9,891 nt of DNA from SVQP01 sp045594705 (GTDB lineage: Bacteria; Bacillota; Clostridia; Oscillospirales; CAG-272): positions 1-9,891 of the forward strand of contig JAZNZB010000099.1 of NCBI GenBank assembly GCA_045594705.1, given 5' to 3'. Under the pieces are notes generated by a model. The model was not told the DNA's origin. It saw only the letters and a program-made list of their open reading frames with translations, and made no database searches. Position numbers and translations under genes: made by a program. This document shows, piece after piece, positions 1-5,436 of this stretch (within the stretch, counting starts at the first letter, position 1; every line of letters starts with the position of its first letter).

Positions 1-135
1 TGATATTTGGACTTCGTCCAAGTGATATTTGCTTCGCAAGTTTTCATGGCGAATAGAATATCACTGAAGCCGCAAGGCTTTCATATCACTATCGCGGCAG
101 CGATAATATCACTCCGACGCAGTCGGAATATCACT
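1..135. repeat. Array of short hairpins separated by AATATCACT boxes
   Basis: The nine-base box AATATCACT occurs at 57-65, 105-113 and 127-135, with an eight-base version at 83-90. Its reverse complement AGTGATATT lies at 21-29 and a partial copy at 1-7. Box spacing is about 22-25 bases. Between boxes lie different small hairpins: 7-12/16-21, 67-71/76-80 with a GCAA loop, 90-95/100-105, and 113-118/122-127. The box orientation flips around position 43, and 21-29 pairs with 57-65, reinforced by TTCGC 33-37 with GCGAA 49-53, so the array is also one large foldback. The stem sequences differ while the boxes are kept. The left end may continue outside the window. No protein is credible here. Function is unknown. 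Confidence 0.85.
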
Positions 136-145
136 CATATAACAA

Positions 146-190
146 AAAGAGCGAGATTTGCGAAATTGTTTTTCGCAGTACTCGCTCTTT
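146..190. terminator. Long composite hairpin, possible terminator
   Basis: AAAGAGCGAG (146-155) pairs perfectly with CTCGCTCTTT (181-190). Inside it TGCGAAA (159-165) pairs with TTTCGCA (171-177) around a five-base loop. A-rich sequence precedes the stem, and the right arm ends in a short T run that extends slightly past it (TTTT). It could therefore terminate transcripts in either direction, most likely from a gene left of the window. It sits 10 bases after the hairpin array and may instead be part of that element. Confidence 0.6.
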
Positions 191-258
191 TCTCCGCTAA
201 TTTATCAGCCTCATCGGCAGTCCCTTTTGAGTGGGAGGTGATTGCAAGCAAATCTACG

Positions 259-300
259 CCTCCCCTACGAAAAAATGTGTGGCCATATGCGTAGGGGAGG
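259..300. repeat. Inverted repeat with CGTAGGGG arms
   Basis: CCTCCCCTACG (259-269) and CGTAGGGGAGG (290-300) are perfect 11-base inverted arms around a 20-base loop. The CGTAGGGG core recurs in the foldback at 9604-9653, which suggests a dispersed palindromic element. There is no gene between 191 and 405; apart from this repeat and the promoter at 353-381 nothing else was recognised there. Confidence 0.7.
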
Positions 301-352
301 GTCACCCCTTTCGCAAAACCGTATCATTTCTTTGTTTTTCTCTCTGACCCCC

Positions 353-381
353 TTGATTTATATGGGATTTTGTGTTATGAT
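353..381 (+). promoter_or_regulatory. Vegetative (sigma-A type) promoter for the sdaA unit
   Basis: The -35 TTGATT (353-358) is followed after exactly 17 bases by the -10 TATGAT (376-381), with an extended -10 TG at 373-374. The expected start of transcription is near 388, leaving a leader of under 30 bases. That is too short for a riboswitch. It lies 34 bases before the sdaA start codon. Confidence 0.8.
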
Positions 382-414
382 GATAGGAGATGAAAATAAA
401 GGACGGTGCGGTTT

Positions 415-1644
415 ATGGAAAGCATCAGAGAACTTTATAAGGCGGGCAGAGGTCCTTCCAGCTCGCATACCATGGGGCCGTTCAAGGCTGCGACTCAATT
501 CAAGCAGCAGTATCCGGATGCGGATGCGTATCGCGTGGTGCTGTACGGCTCGCTTGCACTGACCGGTAAGGGGCATATGACCGACGCGGTCATCCTGGAG
601 GCACTTGGAGAGGATAAGACCGAAATGGTCTTTGATAAAACAAGCCCCACGCCCGTGCACCCCAACACCGTAGATTTTGCAGCGTTCAAGGACGGCGAGC
701 AGGTTGGCTCAGCACGTGTATACAGCGTGGGCGGCGGCAGCATTCTCTTTGACGGGCAAGGGCCGCTTGAAACCAAGTCGATCTATCCGCACTCTACCTT
801 TACCGAGATCGCGGATTATTGCACCGAGCACGATATGCGCCTGCCCGATTACGTGGAAATGGTAGAGGGCCCCGGGATCTGGGATTATATTTCGGATATG
901 TGGCTGACCATGGAGGATTGCATCGGGCGCGGACTTCGCACCAAGGGCGAGCTTGGTGGCGGCCTGCACGTCACGCGCAAGGCACACTATCTGTATAATC
1001 AGCGTCATATCGACGAGTCGGCACAAACGCGTGAGAACCGATTGGTCTGCGCATATGCGTTTGCAGTAGGTGAGGAAAACGCAAGCGGTGGCGAGATCGT
1101 GACCGCGCCTACCTGCGGTGCTTGCGGTGTCGTACCCGCGGTGCTCAAGTATATGCAGGAGCAGAAGGGCTTTTCGGACGAGCAGATCTTCCGCGCACTT
1201 GCCACGGGAGGCCTGATCGGCAACATTATCAAAACCAACGCGTCAATCAGCGGCGCGGAATGCGGATGCCAGGCCGAGATCGGCAGTGCATGCTCCATGG
1301 CGGCAGCGGCTCTTGCGGAGTTGTTTGGCATGGGCCTTGAGCAGATCGAATATGCCGCAGAGGTGGCAATGGAGCACCATCTGGGGCTTACCTGCGACCC
1401 GATCGACGGTCTTGTGCAGATCCCTTGTATTGAGCGAAACGCAGTGGCGGCCATGCGTGCCATCAACGCGCTTTCTCTGGCAAACTTTTTGACAAGCATG
1501 AGTAAGATCCCGTTTGATACGGTGGTCAAAACCATGTATGAAACCGGTATTCACTTAAAGAGCGAGTACAGAGAGACCAGCGAAGGCGGTCTTGCAAAGC
1601 ATTACATCAACGTTTCAACCGGTTGTAAGGAGTTAGAAAAATGA
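415..1644 (+). CDS. sdaA: L-serine dehydratase (L-serine ammonia-lyase), single-chain, iron-sulfur type
   Basis: This enzyme converts L-serine to pyruvate and ammonia in the cytoplasm using an oxygen-sensitive [4Fe-4S] cluster. The 409-residue product has the N-terminal beta-type domain, starting with the family signature GPSSSHTMGP (residues 13-22), and the C-terminal alpha-type catalytic domain from about residue 180. Probable cluster cysteines are C285 (GCQ), C327 (CDP) and C338 (PCIERN), matching the three conserved ligands of the family. C404 close to the C-terminus may correspond to the tail cysteine that caps the fourth iron in some members; this is inferred. Both halves are in one chain, so it is not the two-subunit form. 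ATG 415 is preferred over the in-frame GTG at 406 because AAAGGACGG (398-406) then lies at a normal distance. The stop overlaps the next start by 4 bases (ATGA). Confidence 0.95.
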   Translation: MESIRELYKAGRGPSSSHTMGPFKAATQFKQQYPDADAYRVVLYGSLALTGKGHMTDAVILEALGEDKTEMVFDKTSPTPVHPNTVDFAAFKDGEQVGSARVYSVGGGSILFDGQGPLETKSIYPHSTFTEIADYCTEHDMRLPDYVEMVEGPGIWDYISDMWLTMEDCIGRGLRTKGELGGGLHVTRKAHYLYNQRHIDESAQTRENRLVCAYAFAVGEENASGGEIVTAPTCGACGVVPAVLKYMQEQKGFSDEQIFRALATGGLIGNIIKTNASISGAECGCQAEIGSACSMAAAALAELFGMGLEQIEYAAEVAMEHHLGLTCDPIDGLVQIPCIERNAVAAMRAINALSLANFLTSMSKIPFDTVVKTMYETGIHLKSEYRETSEGGLAKHYINVSTGCKELEK

Positions 1645-3506
1645 TCTGGAATATTTGTTTTCCCCTGTCAGTGGCAACTATGGTTGCGGGTCTTTTGATC
1701 GCGCTTCGCCTGGCACGCCGTAAGGATAAACAGAACAATGAGACCATCGGCTTTTTCGTCATGGCCGTTTCGGTGTTCCTTTCCTTGACCATTATGTATT
1801 TTGCCCTGGAGATCTCGGGCGAGCACGAGCAGGAGCGAGGAAAGATCATCACTGCGATCTTTGTAGCCATTCGCGATACGATCGGTACGTTTGTTGTGGA
1901 CGGTGATTTTGCCTTCTACGGTGAAAACATGCAGGGCATGTCGACCTGGATGGTTCCCATCTGCTCGTCAATCATGTCGGTCATGATCATTGCCGCTCCT
2001 GTATTTACCTTCGGATTTTTGCTCTCCTTTTTCAAAAATCTGAATTCCATGCTGCGCTTTTCGTTGCGGAAAAGGGCGGACATCTACATGTTTACCGAGC
2101 TCAATGAAAAATCATTGGTGCTGGCAAAGGATATCAAGAAAAACGGCAACCGTCGCGTGATCGTGTTCTGCGACGTGTTTGAGGATGACGACGAGCGTTC
2201 GGGCGAGATGCTGGCGCAGGCCAAGCGTCTGAATGCCATTCTGATCAAACAGGATATTTTGGAGCTCAATCTCAAAAGACATGCCAAAAAGGGAAATTTG
2301 TATTTCTTTGTGACGGGTGATGACGATGCTGAAAATATCAATCAGACACTTGGCCTGATCCGTGAATACGGACAGATGGCGAATACCAATCTGTATCTGT
2401 TCTCGGATTCGGTGTCGGGGGAGCTGCTGCTCTTTAACGGCAAGCACTACAAGATGAAGGTGCGCCGTGTCAACGAGTCTCTGGCAATGATCCAACGCAC
2501 GCTGTATAACGAGCCTGCGTCCATCTTTGAGCATGCACACGCCACCACGCCCGATGGAGATAAGATCATCTCCGCGGTGATTGTGGGTCTTGGCGGGTAT
2601 GGCGTGGAAACCTTAAAAACACTTTTGTGGTATGGTCAGATGGAGGGGTATCGCTTGCATATTGACGCATTCGATAAGGATCCGGATGCGGAGCAGCGTA
2701 TTGCATATATGTGTCCTGAGGTCATGTCAGAGCAGTATAACGGCGTATACGTGCCGGGCGAATCCTATTATAAGGTCGCTGTACATGGCGGAGTGCGCGT
2801 TGGTACGTCCGATTTTGCGCGTGAGATCTCCAAGATGACCGAGGCTTCGTTTGTACTGATCAGCCTTGGTAATGACGATTTGAATATCGAGACCGCAGTG
2901 GGCATGCGTATGATCTTTGAACGCATGGGCATTCGTCCGGAGATCTGTGCTGTGGTTCACAACAGTGCATTGTCCTCTTGCTTAAAGGAGCTGACCAACT
3001 ATCGCGGACAGCCGTATAACATTCGCTTTATCGGAGAGCTGGAGGAATCGTATTCCGAAGAGGTGATCATGCGCGGTGAGCTTGAAACGGATGCACTGGA
3101 GATCCATTGTGTCGGATACGGCGGTGATGAGGCGGATTTCTTTGCCTATGAATATAACTACCGTTCCTCGGCAGCCTCGGCTTTGCATAACAAGGCGCGT
3201 ATTAAGCTTGGTGTTCTGGGAGCAGATCTGCCGCCGGAGCAGAGAAGCAAGGAGCAGGAGCATGCTCTGATGGTTTTGGAGCACCGCAGATGGAATGCGT
3301 ACATGCGCAGCATCGGTTACGTTTACAGTGGCAGCGAGGATCCTTCCACCCGCAACGATCTTGCCAAAATGCATCACAACCTGGTCTGCTTTGACCGACT
3401 GACACAGGAGGATAAGGACAAGGATAAATACGTGGGTAACGTGAATGTGATGGACAATCATCCCGAAAAGAATCAAAAGCAACAGAACACAAAAAAGAAA
3501 AACTGA
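1641..3506 (+). CDS. Membrane protein with two TrkA-N/RCK-like domains and a C-terminal RyR domain
   Basis: The product has 621 residues. Three hydrophobic helices are visible (about 3-24, 36-57 and 103-131). The basic stretches after helices 1 and 3 predict that the 58-102 loop is outside and the large C-terminal part is cytoplasmic. Residues about 147-260 resemble a TrkA-N/RCK Rossmann fold with a degenerate first glycine loop but a good VTGDDDAENIN motif (224-234). A second Rossmann unit starts with GLGGYG (316-321), followed by an acidic IDAFDKD strand end and ISLGNDDLNIE (407-417). Residues about 540-597, containing EHRRWNA (547-553), HHNLV (578-582) and DKDKDK (591-596), match bacterial RyR domains. 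The tail is lysine/asparagine-rich. A good AAGGAG site (1627-1632) and the ATGA overlap with sdaA indicate translational coupling. A ligand-gated ion transporter or channel, or a nucleotide sensor, is plausible; the substrate and ligand are unknown. Confidence 0.85.
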   Translation: MIWNICFPLSVATMVAGLLIALRLARRKDKQNNETIGFFVMAVSVFLSLTIMYFALEISGEHEQERGKIITAIFVAIRDTIGTFVVDGDFAFYGENMQGMSTWMVPICSSIMSVMIIAAPVFTFGFLLSFFKNLNSMLRFSLRKRADIYMFTELNEKSLVLAKDIKKNGNRRVIVFCDVFEDDDERSGEMLAQAKRLNAILIKQDILELNLKRHAKKGNLYFFVTGDDDAENINQTLGLIREYGQMANTNLYLFSDSVSGELLLFNGKHYKMKVRRVNESLAMIQRTLYNEPASIFEHAHATTPDGDKIISAVIVGLGGYGVETLKTLLWYGQMEGYRLHIDAFDKDPDAEQRIAYMCPEVMSEQYNGVYVPGESYYKVAVHGGVRVGTSDFAREISKMTEASFVLISLGNDDLNIETAVGMRMIFERMGIRPEICAVVHNSALSSCLKELTNYRGQPYNIRFIGELEESYSEEVIMRGELETDALEIHCVGYGGDEADFFAYEYNYRSSAASALHNKARIKLGVLGADLPPEQRSKEQEHALMVLEHRRWNAYMRSIGYVYSGSEDPSTRNDLAKMHHNLVCFDRLTQEDKDKDKYVGNVNVMDNHPEKNQKQQNTKKKN

Positions 3507-3516
3507 ATTTTGAAGC

Positions 3517-3542
3517 AGAACCCGCCCGGCAAGGCGGGTTCT
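3517..3542 (+). terminator. Rho-independent terminator of the sdaA-RyR unit
   Basis: AGAACCCGCC (3517-3526) pairs perfectly with GGCGGGTTCT (3533-3542) around a six-base loop, 10 bases after the stop codon. The T tract after the stem is short (TTG). This closes the two-gene unit. Confidence 0.85.
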
Positions 3543-3568
3543 TTGCGTTTGAAACGGTTTCCATTCAT

Positions 3569-3597
3569 ACATAAAATTCGGATTTTTGCGCATACTG
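3569..3597 (+). promoter_or_regulatory. Possible sigma-G-type forespore promoter
   Basis: ACATA (3569-3573) and CATACTG (3591-3597) are separated by 17 bases and resemble the forespore sigma-G pattern (GnATR, about 18 bases, CATnnTA), with the last A of the -10 replaced by G. The same CATACTG box recurs before spoVAC. Tentative: the pattern is short and degenerate. Confidence 0.35.
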
Positions 3598-3628
3598 ACC
3601 GTGCAAGTAATTTATTTTGGAGGACGGT

Positions 3629-4096
3629 ATGCAAACAACAGTCAATCAAACCGAGCACAAGAGCGGTCAAGCCGCCGCGCTGCTCAAGGGAATTTACAAA
3701 AATGCAAAAATGGGATCTGAGGCATTGCTCTCGCTGTTGCCCAAGGTGGCGGACAGTGATCTGCGACGCGATCTGACCTCGCAGCTGGACGGCTACGAAG
3801 GGTACTCCAAGCGCGCAGAGCAGTATCTTTGCGAGTGCGGCGGTGAGGCCGAGGACGCGGGCCTTTGGCAAAAGATGACTACCAAGGTGGGCATCGGGGT
3901 CAACACGCTCATGGATTCGGACACCTCGCATCTTGCAGAGATGGTGATCGAGGGCAGCAACATGAATATCACCGAGTCTGTCAAGCTGTTGCGCGAGAAC
4001 GAAAACTGCCACGTGCCCGAAAAGGTGCTGCGTCTTTGCCGCGACATGATCGAATTCGAGCAAAAAAACGTAGAGAAAATGCAAAGTTACCTGTAA
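3629..4096 (+). CDS. Small all-helical protein of unknown function, probably sporulation-linked
   Basis: The product has 155 residues with no signal peptide or membrane segment and looks like four amphipathic helices (about 10-40, 42-72, 77-123 and 128-155), as in ferritin-like or DUF2383-type bundles. Visible motifs are GIYKNAKMGSEALLSLLPKV near the N-terminus, MDSDTSHLAEMVIEGSNM (95-112) and EFEQKNVEKM near the end. Acidic residues and H101 could bind metal, but no clean diiron ExxH pair is evident. I recognise this as a type of short protein found in clostridia but know no function. ATG 3629 is chosen because GGAGG (3619-3623) sits five bases before it; the in-frame TTG at 3617 has no comparable site. 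The gene is flanked by its own terminator and precedes spoVAC in the same direction, with a similar promoter candidate, suggesting forespore expression. Confidence 0.8.
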   Translation: MQTTVNQTEHKSGQAAALLKGIYKNAKMGSEALLSLLPKVADSDLRRDLTSQLDGYEGYSKRAEQYLCECGGEAEDAGLWQKMTTKVGIGVNTLMDSDTSHLAEMVIEGSNMNITESVKLLRENENCHVPEKVLRLCRDMIEFEQKNVEKMQSYL

Positions 4097-4107
4097 TTTA
4101 CAAGACA

Positions 4108-4134
4108 GCCGCCGCATAAAGCGGCGGCTTCTTT
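4108..4134 (+). terminator. Rho-independent terminator after the 155-residue gene
   Basis: GCCGCCGC (4108-4115) pairs perfectly with GCGGCGGC (4121-4128) around the loop ATAAA, followed by TTCTTT. It separates this gene from spoVAC, so the latter probably needs its own promoter. Confidence 0.88.
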
Positions 4135-4143
4135 CACATACTG
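4114..4143 (+). promoter_or_regulatory. Possible sigma-G-type promoter for spoVAC
   Basis: GCATA (4114-4118) and CATACTG (4137-4143) are separated by 18 bases, close to the sigma-G consensus except for the final G. The -35 box would overlap the loop and stem of the upstream terminator. Known spoVA operons are sigma-G dependent, which fits, but the match itself is weak evidence. Confidence 0.4.
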
Positions 4144-4160
4144 TTGACGTATCAGACGTT

Positions 4161-4181
4161 GGTCGGCACGCGTTGCCGACC
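4161..4181 (+). promoter_or_regulatory. Leader hairpin just before the spoVAC ribosome binding site
   Basis: GGTCGGCA (4161-4168) pairs perfectly with TGCCGACC (4174-4181) around a five-base loop. The GGAGAGGA ribosome site begins immediately after (4182-4189). A hairpin abutting the site could stabilise the message or tune initiation. This role is inferred. Confidence 0.5.
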
Positions 4182-4201
4182 GGAGAGGATCGGTCGTTTT
4201 T

Positions 4202-4651
4202 ATGAATATGGATAAAAAGCAGTATCAGAGATATGCCAAGGCGAGAGCCCCGCACTCTCCCGTAGCAAAGGACTGTGTCAAGGCCTTTGTGTTCGGGGGC
4301 GGCATTTGCGCCTTTGCACAATTTTTGCTGTACCTATACCGTGACGTGTGCGGCATGGAGCAGGACAGCGCAGGTACGCTTGTATCCGTGACGCTGGTCG
4401 CTCTTGCCGTATTGCTCACAGGCTTTGGTGTGTTCGACAATATCGCCAAGCATGCGGGCGCAGGCACGCTGGTACCCATTACGGGGTTTGCCAACGCCGT
4501 GGCCTCGCCCGCTCTGGATGCCAAGTCCGAGGGACTTGTACTGGGCGTGGGGGCGAAGATCTTCACGGTTGCAGGGCCTGTGCTGCTGTACGGTATCGTC
4601 AGCGGTGCAGTCTGGGGCGTAATCTATTATGCGATTACGTTGTTTGGCTAA
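4202..4651 (+). CDS. spoVAC: Stage V sporulation protein AC
   Basis: SpoVAC is an inner forespore membrane component of the SpoVA system, which moves calcium dipicolinate into the developing spore and releases it at germination; the B. subtilis protein has been described as a mechanosensitive channel. The 149-residue product has the usual family length. It shows the N-terminal cytoplasmic segment ending in DCVKAFVFGGGICAF (24-38), membrane segments at about 25-45, 57-79 and 117-147, and the conserved stretch LLTGFGVFDNIAKHAGAG (71-88), then VPITGFANAVASPALDAKSE (91-110). The ribosome site GGAGAGGA (4182-4189) lies rather far (12 bases) from ATG 4202; a second ATG at 4208 is further still. No spoVAD or spoVAE follows, which is unusual because these three genes normally form one operon. 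Confidence 0.93.
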   Translation: MNMDKKQYQRYAKARAPHSPVAKDCVKAFVFGGGICAFAQFLLYLYRDVCGMEQDSAGTLVSVTLVALAVLLTGFGVFDNIAKHAGAGTLVPITGFANAVASPALDAKSEGLVLGVGAKIFTVAGPVLLYGIVSGAVWGVIYYAITLFG

Positions 4652-4659
4652 AAAATTCC

Positions 4660-4729
4660 GGCCTCGCAAGATCCTTCGCTTCGCTCAAGGATGACACAAT
4701 CCCGCAGAGCGGTTTTGTGTCGCGAGGCC
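4660..4729. repeat. Nested inverted repeat carrying a GATCCTTCGCTTCGCTCAAG motif
   Basis: The outer arms GGCCTCGC (4660-4667) and GCGAGGCC (4722-4729) enclose two smaller stems. ATCCTT (4671-4676) pairs with AAGGAT (4687-4692), and GACACAA (4693-4699) pairs with TTGTGTC (4715-4721), with CCGC/GCGG inside. On the minus strand the left part reads TGTCATCCTTGAGCGAAGCG followed by AAGGATCTT, a type of motif seen dispersed in intergenic DNA of many bacteria. It starts 9 bases after the spoVAC stop and may end its transcript, although there is no T tract. Confidence 0.75.
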
Positions 4730-4743
4730 TTTGCGCAAGGTCA

Positions 4744-4843
4744 GCCTCGTTCTGTCATCCTCGAGTAAGCGTTTGGGACAAGATTCTTCGTAACGCTCAA
4801 GACTGACAGTCCCAAACGCGCTGCGAAGGATTTTGAACGAGGC
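4744..4843. repeat. Second nested inverted repeat with split motif copy
   Basis: The outer arms GCCTCGTTC (4744-4752) and GAACGAGGC (4835-4843) are perfect. Within them ATCCT (4757-4761) pairs with AGGAT (4827-4831). The core GCGTTTGGGAC (4769-4779) pairs perfectly with GTCCCAAACGC (4809-4819), flanking a minus-strand copy of the TGTCA...CTTGAGCG motif (4779-4808). The plus strand carries the two halves of another copy, TGTCATCCTCGAGTAAGCG (4754-4772 area) and GCTGCGAAGGATTTTGA (4820-4836), on either side of the core. It lies between convergent genes. Confidence 0.75.
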
Positions 4844-4851
4844 GCGAATCA

Positions 4852-5349
4852 TCAAAGCACCCTTCTTGCTGCACGCAGTGCATGCTCTGCGTCCGAGCTG
4901 ATCAGCAGCAGGACGTATCTGCCGATCACCGCCACGCGCGCGTTTTGCGTATAGGATGCGTAGTCCGTGCCCTTGTAATGCGCACGGAGCGCGTCCAGGC
5001 GCGCGTGGCACATGGTGGCCACCAGGTCGGTGTCGCTGCGTGAATAGCAAAGAAATGCTGCAAATTCGCAGGGGTGCTGCGCCGAGCTTAAAAATATCCC
5101 GTAATTTTCAACCAAGGAGAGCTGCCATGGCAGCTCTCCGTTTCCGTATAGGTCGGAAATCATGTCGTCGGAAAGGTACGAGTCCTCGTGCGCCTCGGCG
5201 TTGGCCAAATAAACCTGCCCGGGCGGCAGCCCGATCTCAGCCTCGACCAAAGCAGTGAGCACCTGCTCGGGGGAAGGTGTTTTTTGCGCGCAACCGACGG
5301 ACAACATCAAGCAGCACAGCATGACCAAAGCAAGCCCTCTTTTTTTCAT
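4852..5349 (-). CDS. Small lipoprotein, DUF4358-like
   Basis: The product has 165 residues. It begins MKKRGLALVMLCCLMLSVGC, a lipoprotein signal peptide with C20 as the probable lipidated residue, so the mature protein is anchored on the outer face of the cell membrane. The rest resembles the DUF4358 family of clostridial lipoproteins, especially LSLVENYGIFLSSAQHPCEF (77-96), an R-x-D-x-L helix (107-112 region) and the final ARVAVIGRYVLLLISSDAEH (137-156). The function of that family is unknown. The start at 5349 is supported by GGAGG (5354-5358) four bases upstream. A much longer frame runs upstream through the opposite-strand gene and is a shadow. It is divergent from the 574-residue membrane protein gene, with 87 bases between start codons. 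No clear minus-strand promoter was found. Confidence 0.82.
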   Translation of the reverse strand: MKKRGLALVMLCCLMLSVGCAQKTPSPEQVLTALVEAEIGLPPGQVYLANAEAHEDSYLSDDMISDLYGNGELPWQLSLVENYGIFLSSAQHPCEFAAFLCYSRSDTDLVATMCHARLDALRAHYKGTDYASYTQNARVAVIGRYVLLLISSDAEHALRAARRVL

Positions 5350-5383
5350 AAGCCCTCCATAAAAGCAATCTGTTCTAATGTAT

Positions 5384-5412
5384 TTGACAAGCACGTAAAA
5401 ATATGCTATACT
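5384..5412 (+). promoter_or_regulatory. Strong vegetative promoter for the 574-residue protein
   Basis: A perfect -35 TTGACA (5384-5389), a 17-base spacer and the -10 TATACT (5407-5412), with an extended -10 TG at 5404-5405. The leader is about 18 bases. This should be a strong constitutive sigma-A promoter. Confidence 0.9.
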
Positions 5413-5436
5413 GGTAAAAAACGCGGGAGGTTTCCT

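Noticed and set aside
1..135. CRISPR array
   Set aside because: The repeats are only nine bases, change orientation, and the intervening sequences are small hairpins rather than unique spacers of about 30 bases; no cas gene is present.
7..294. Open frame of 95 codons across the left edge
   Set aside because: It runs through the hairpin array and foldbacks, has no ribosome site, and encodes a repeat-derived sequence.
382..414. Riboswitch upstream of sdaA, such as a glycine riboswitch
   Set aside because: The predicted transcript start is under 30 bases from the start codon, leaving no room for an aptamer.
3473..4321. Minus-strand open frame of 282 codons
   Set aside because: It crosses two terminators and is antisense to three plus-strand genes or their ends, with no start signal.
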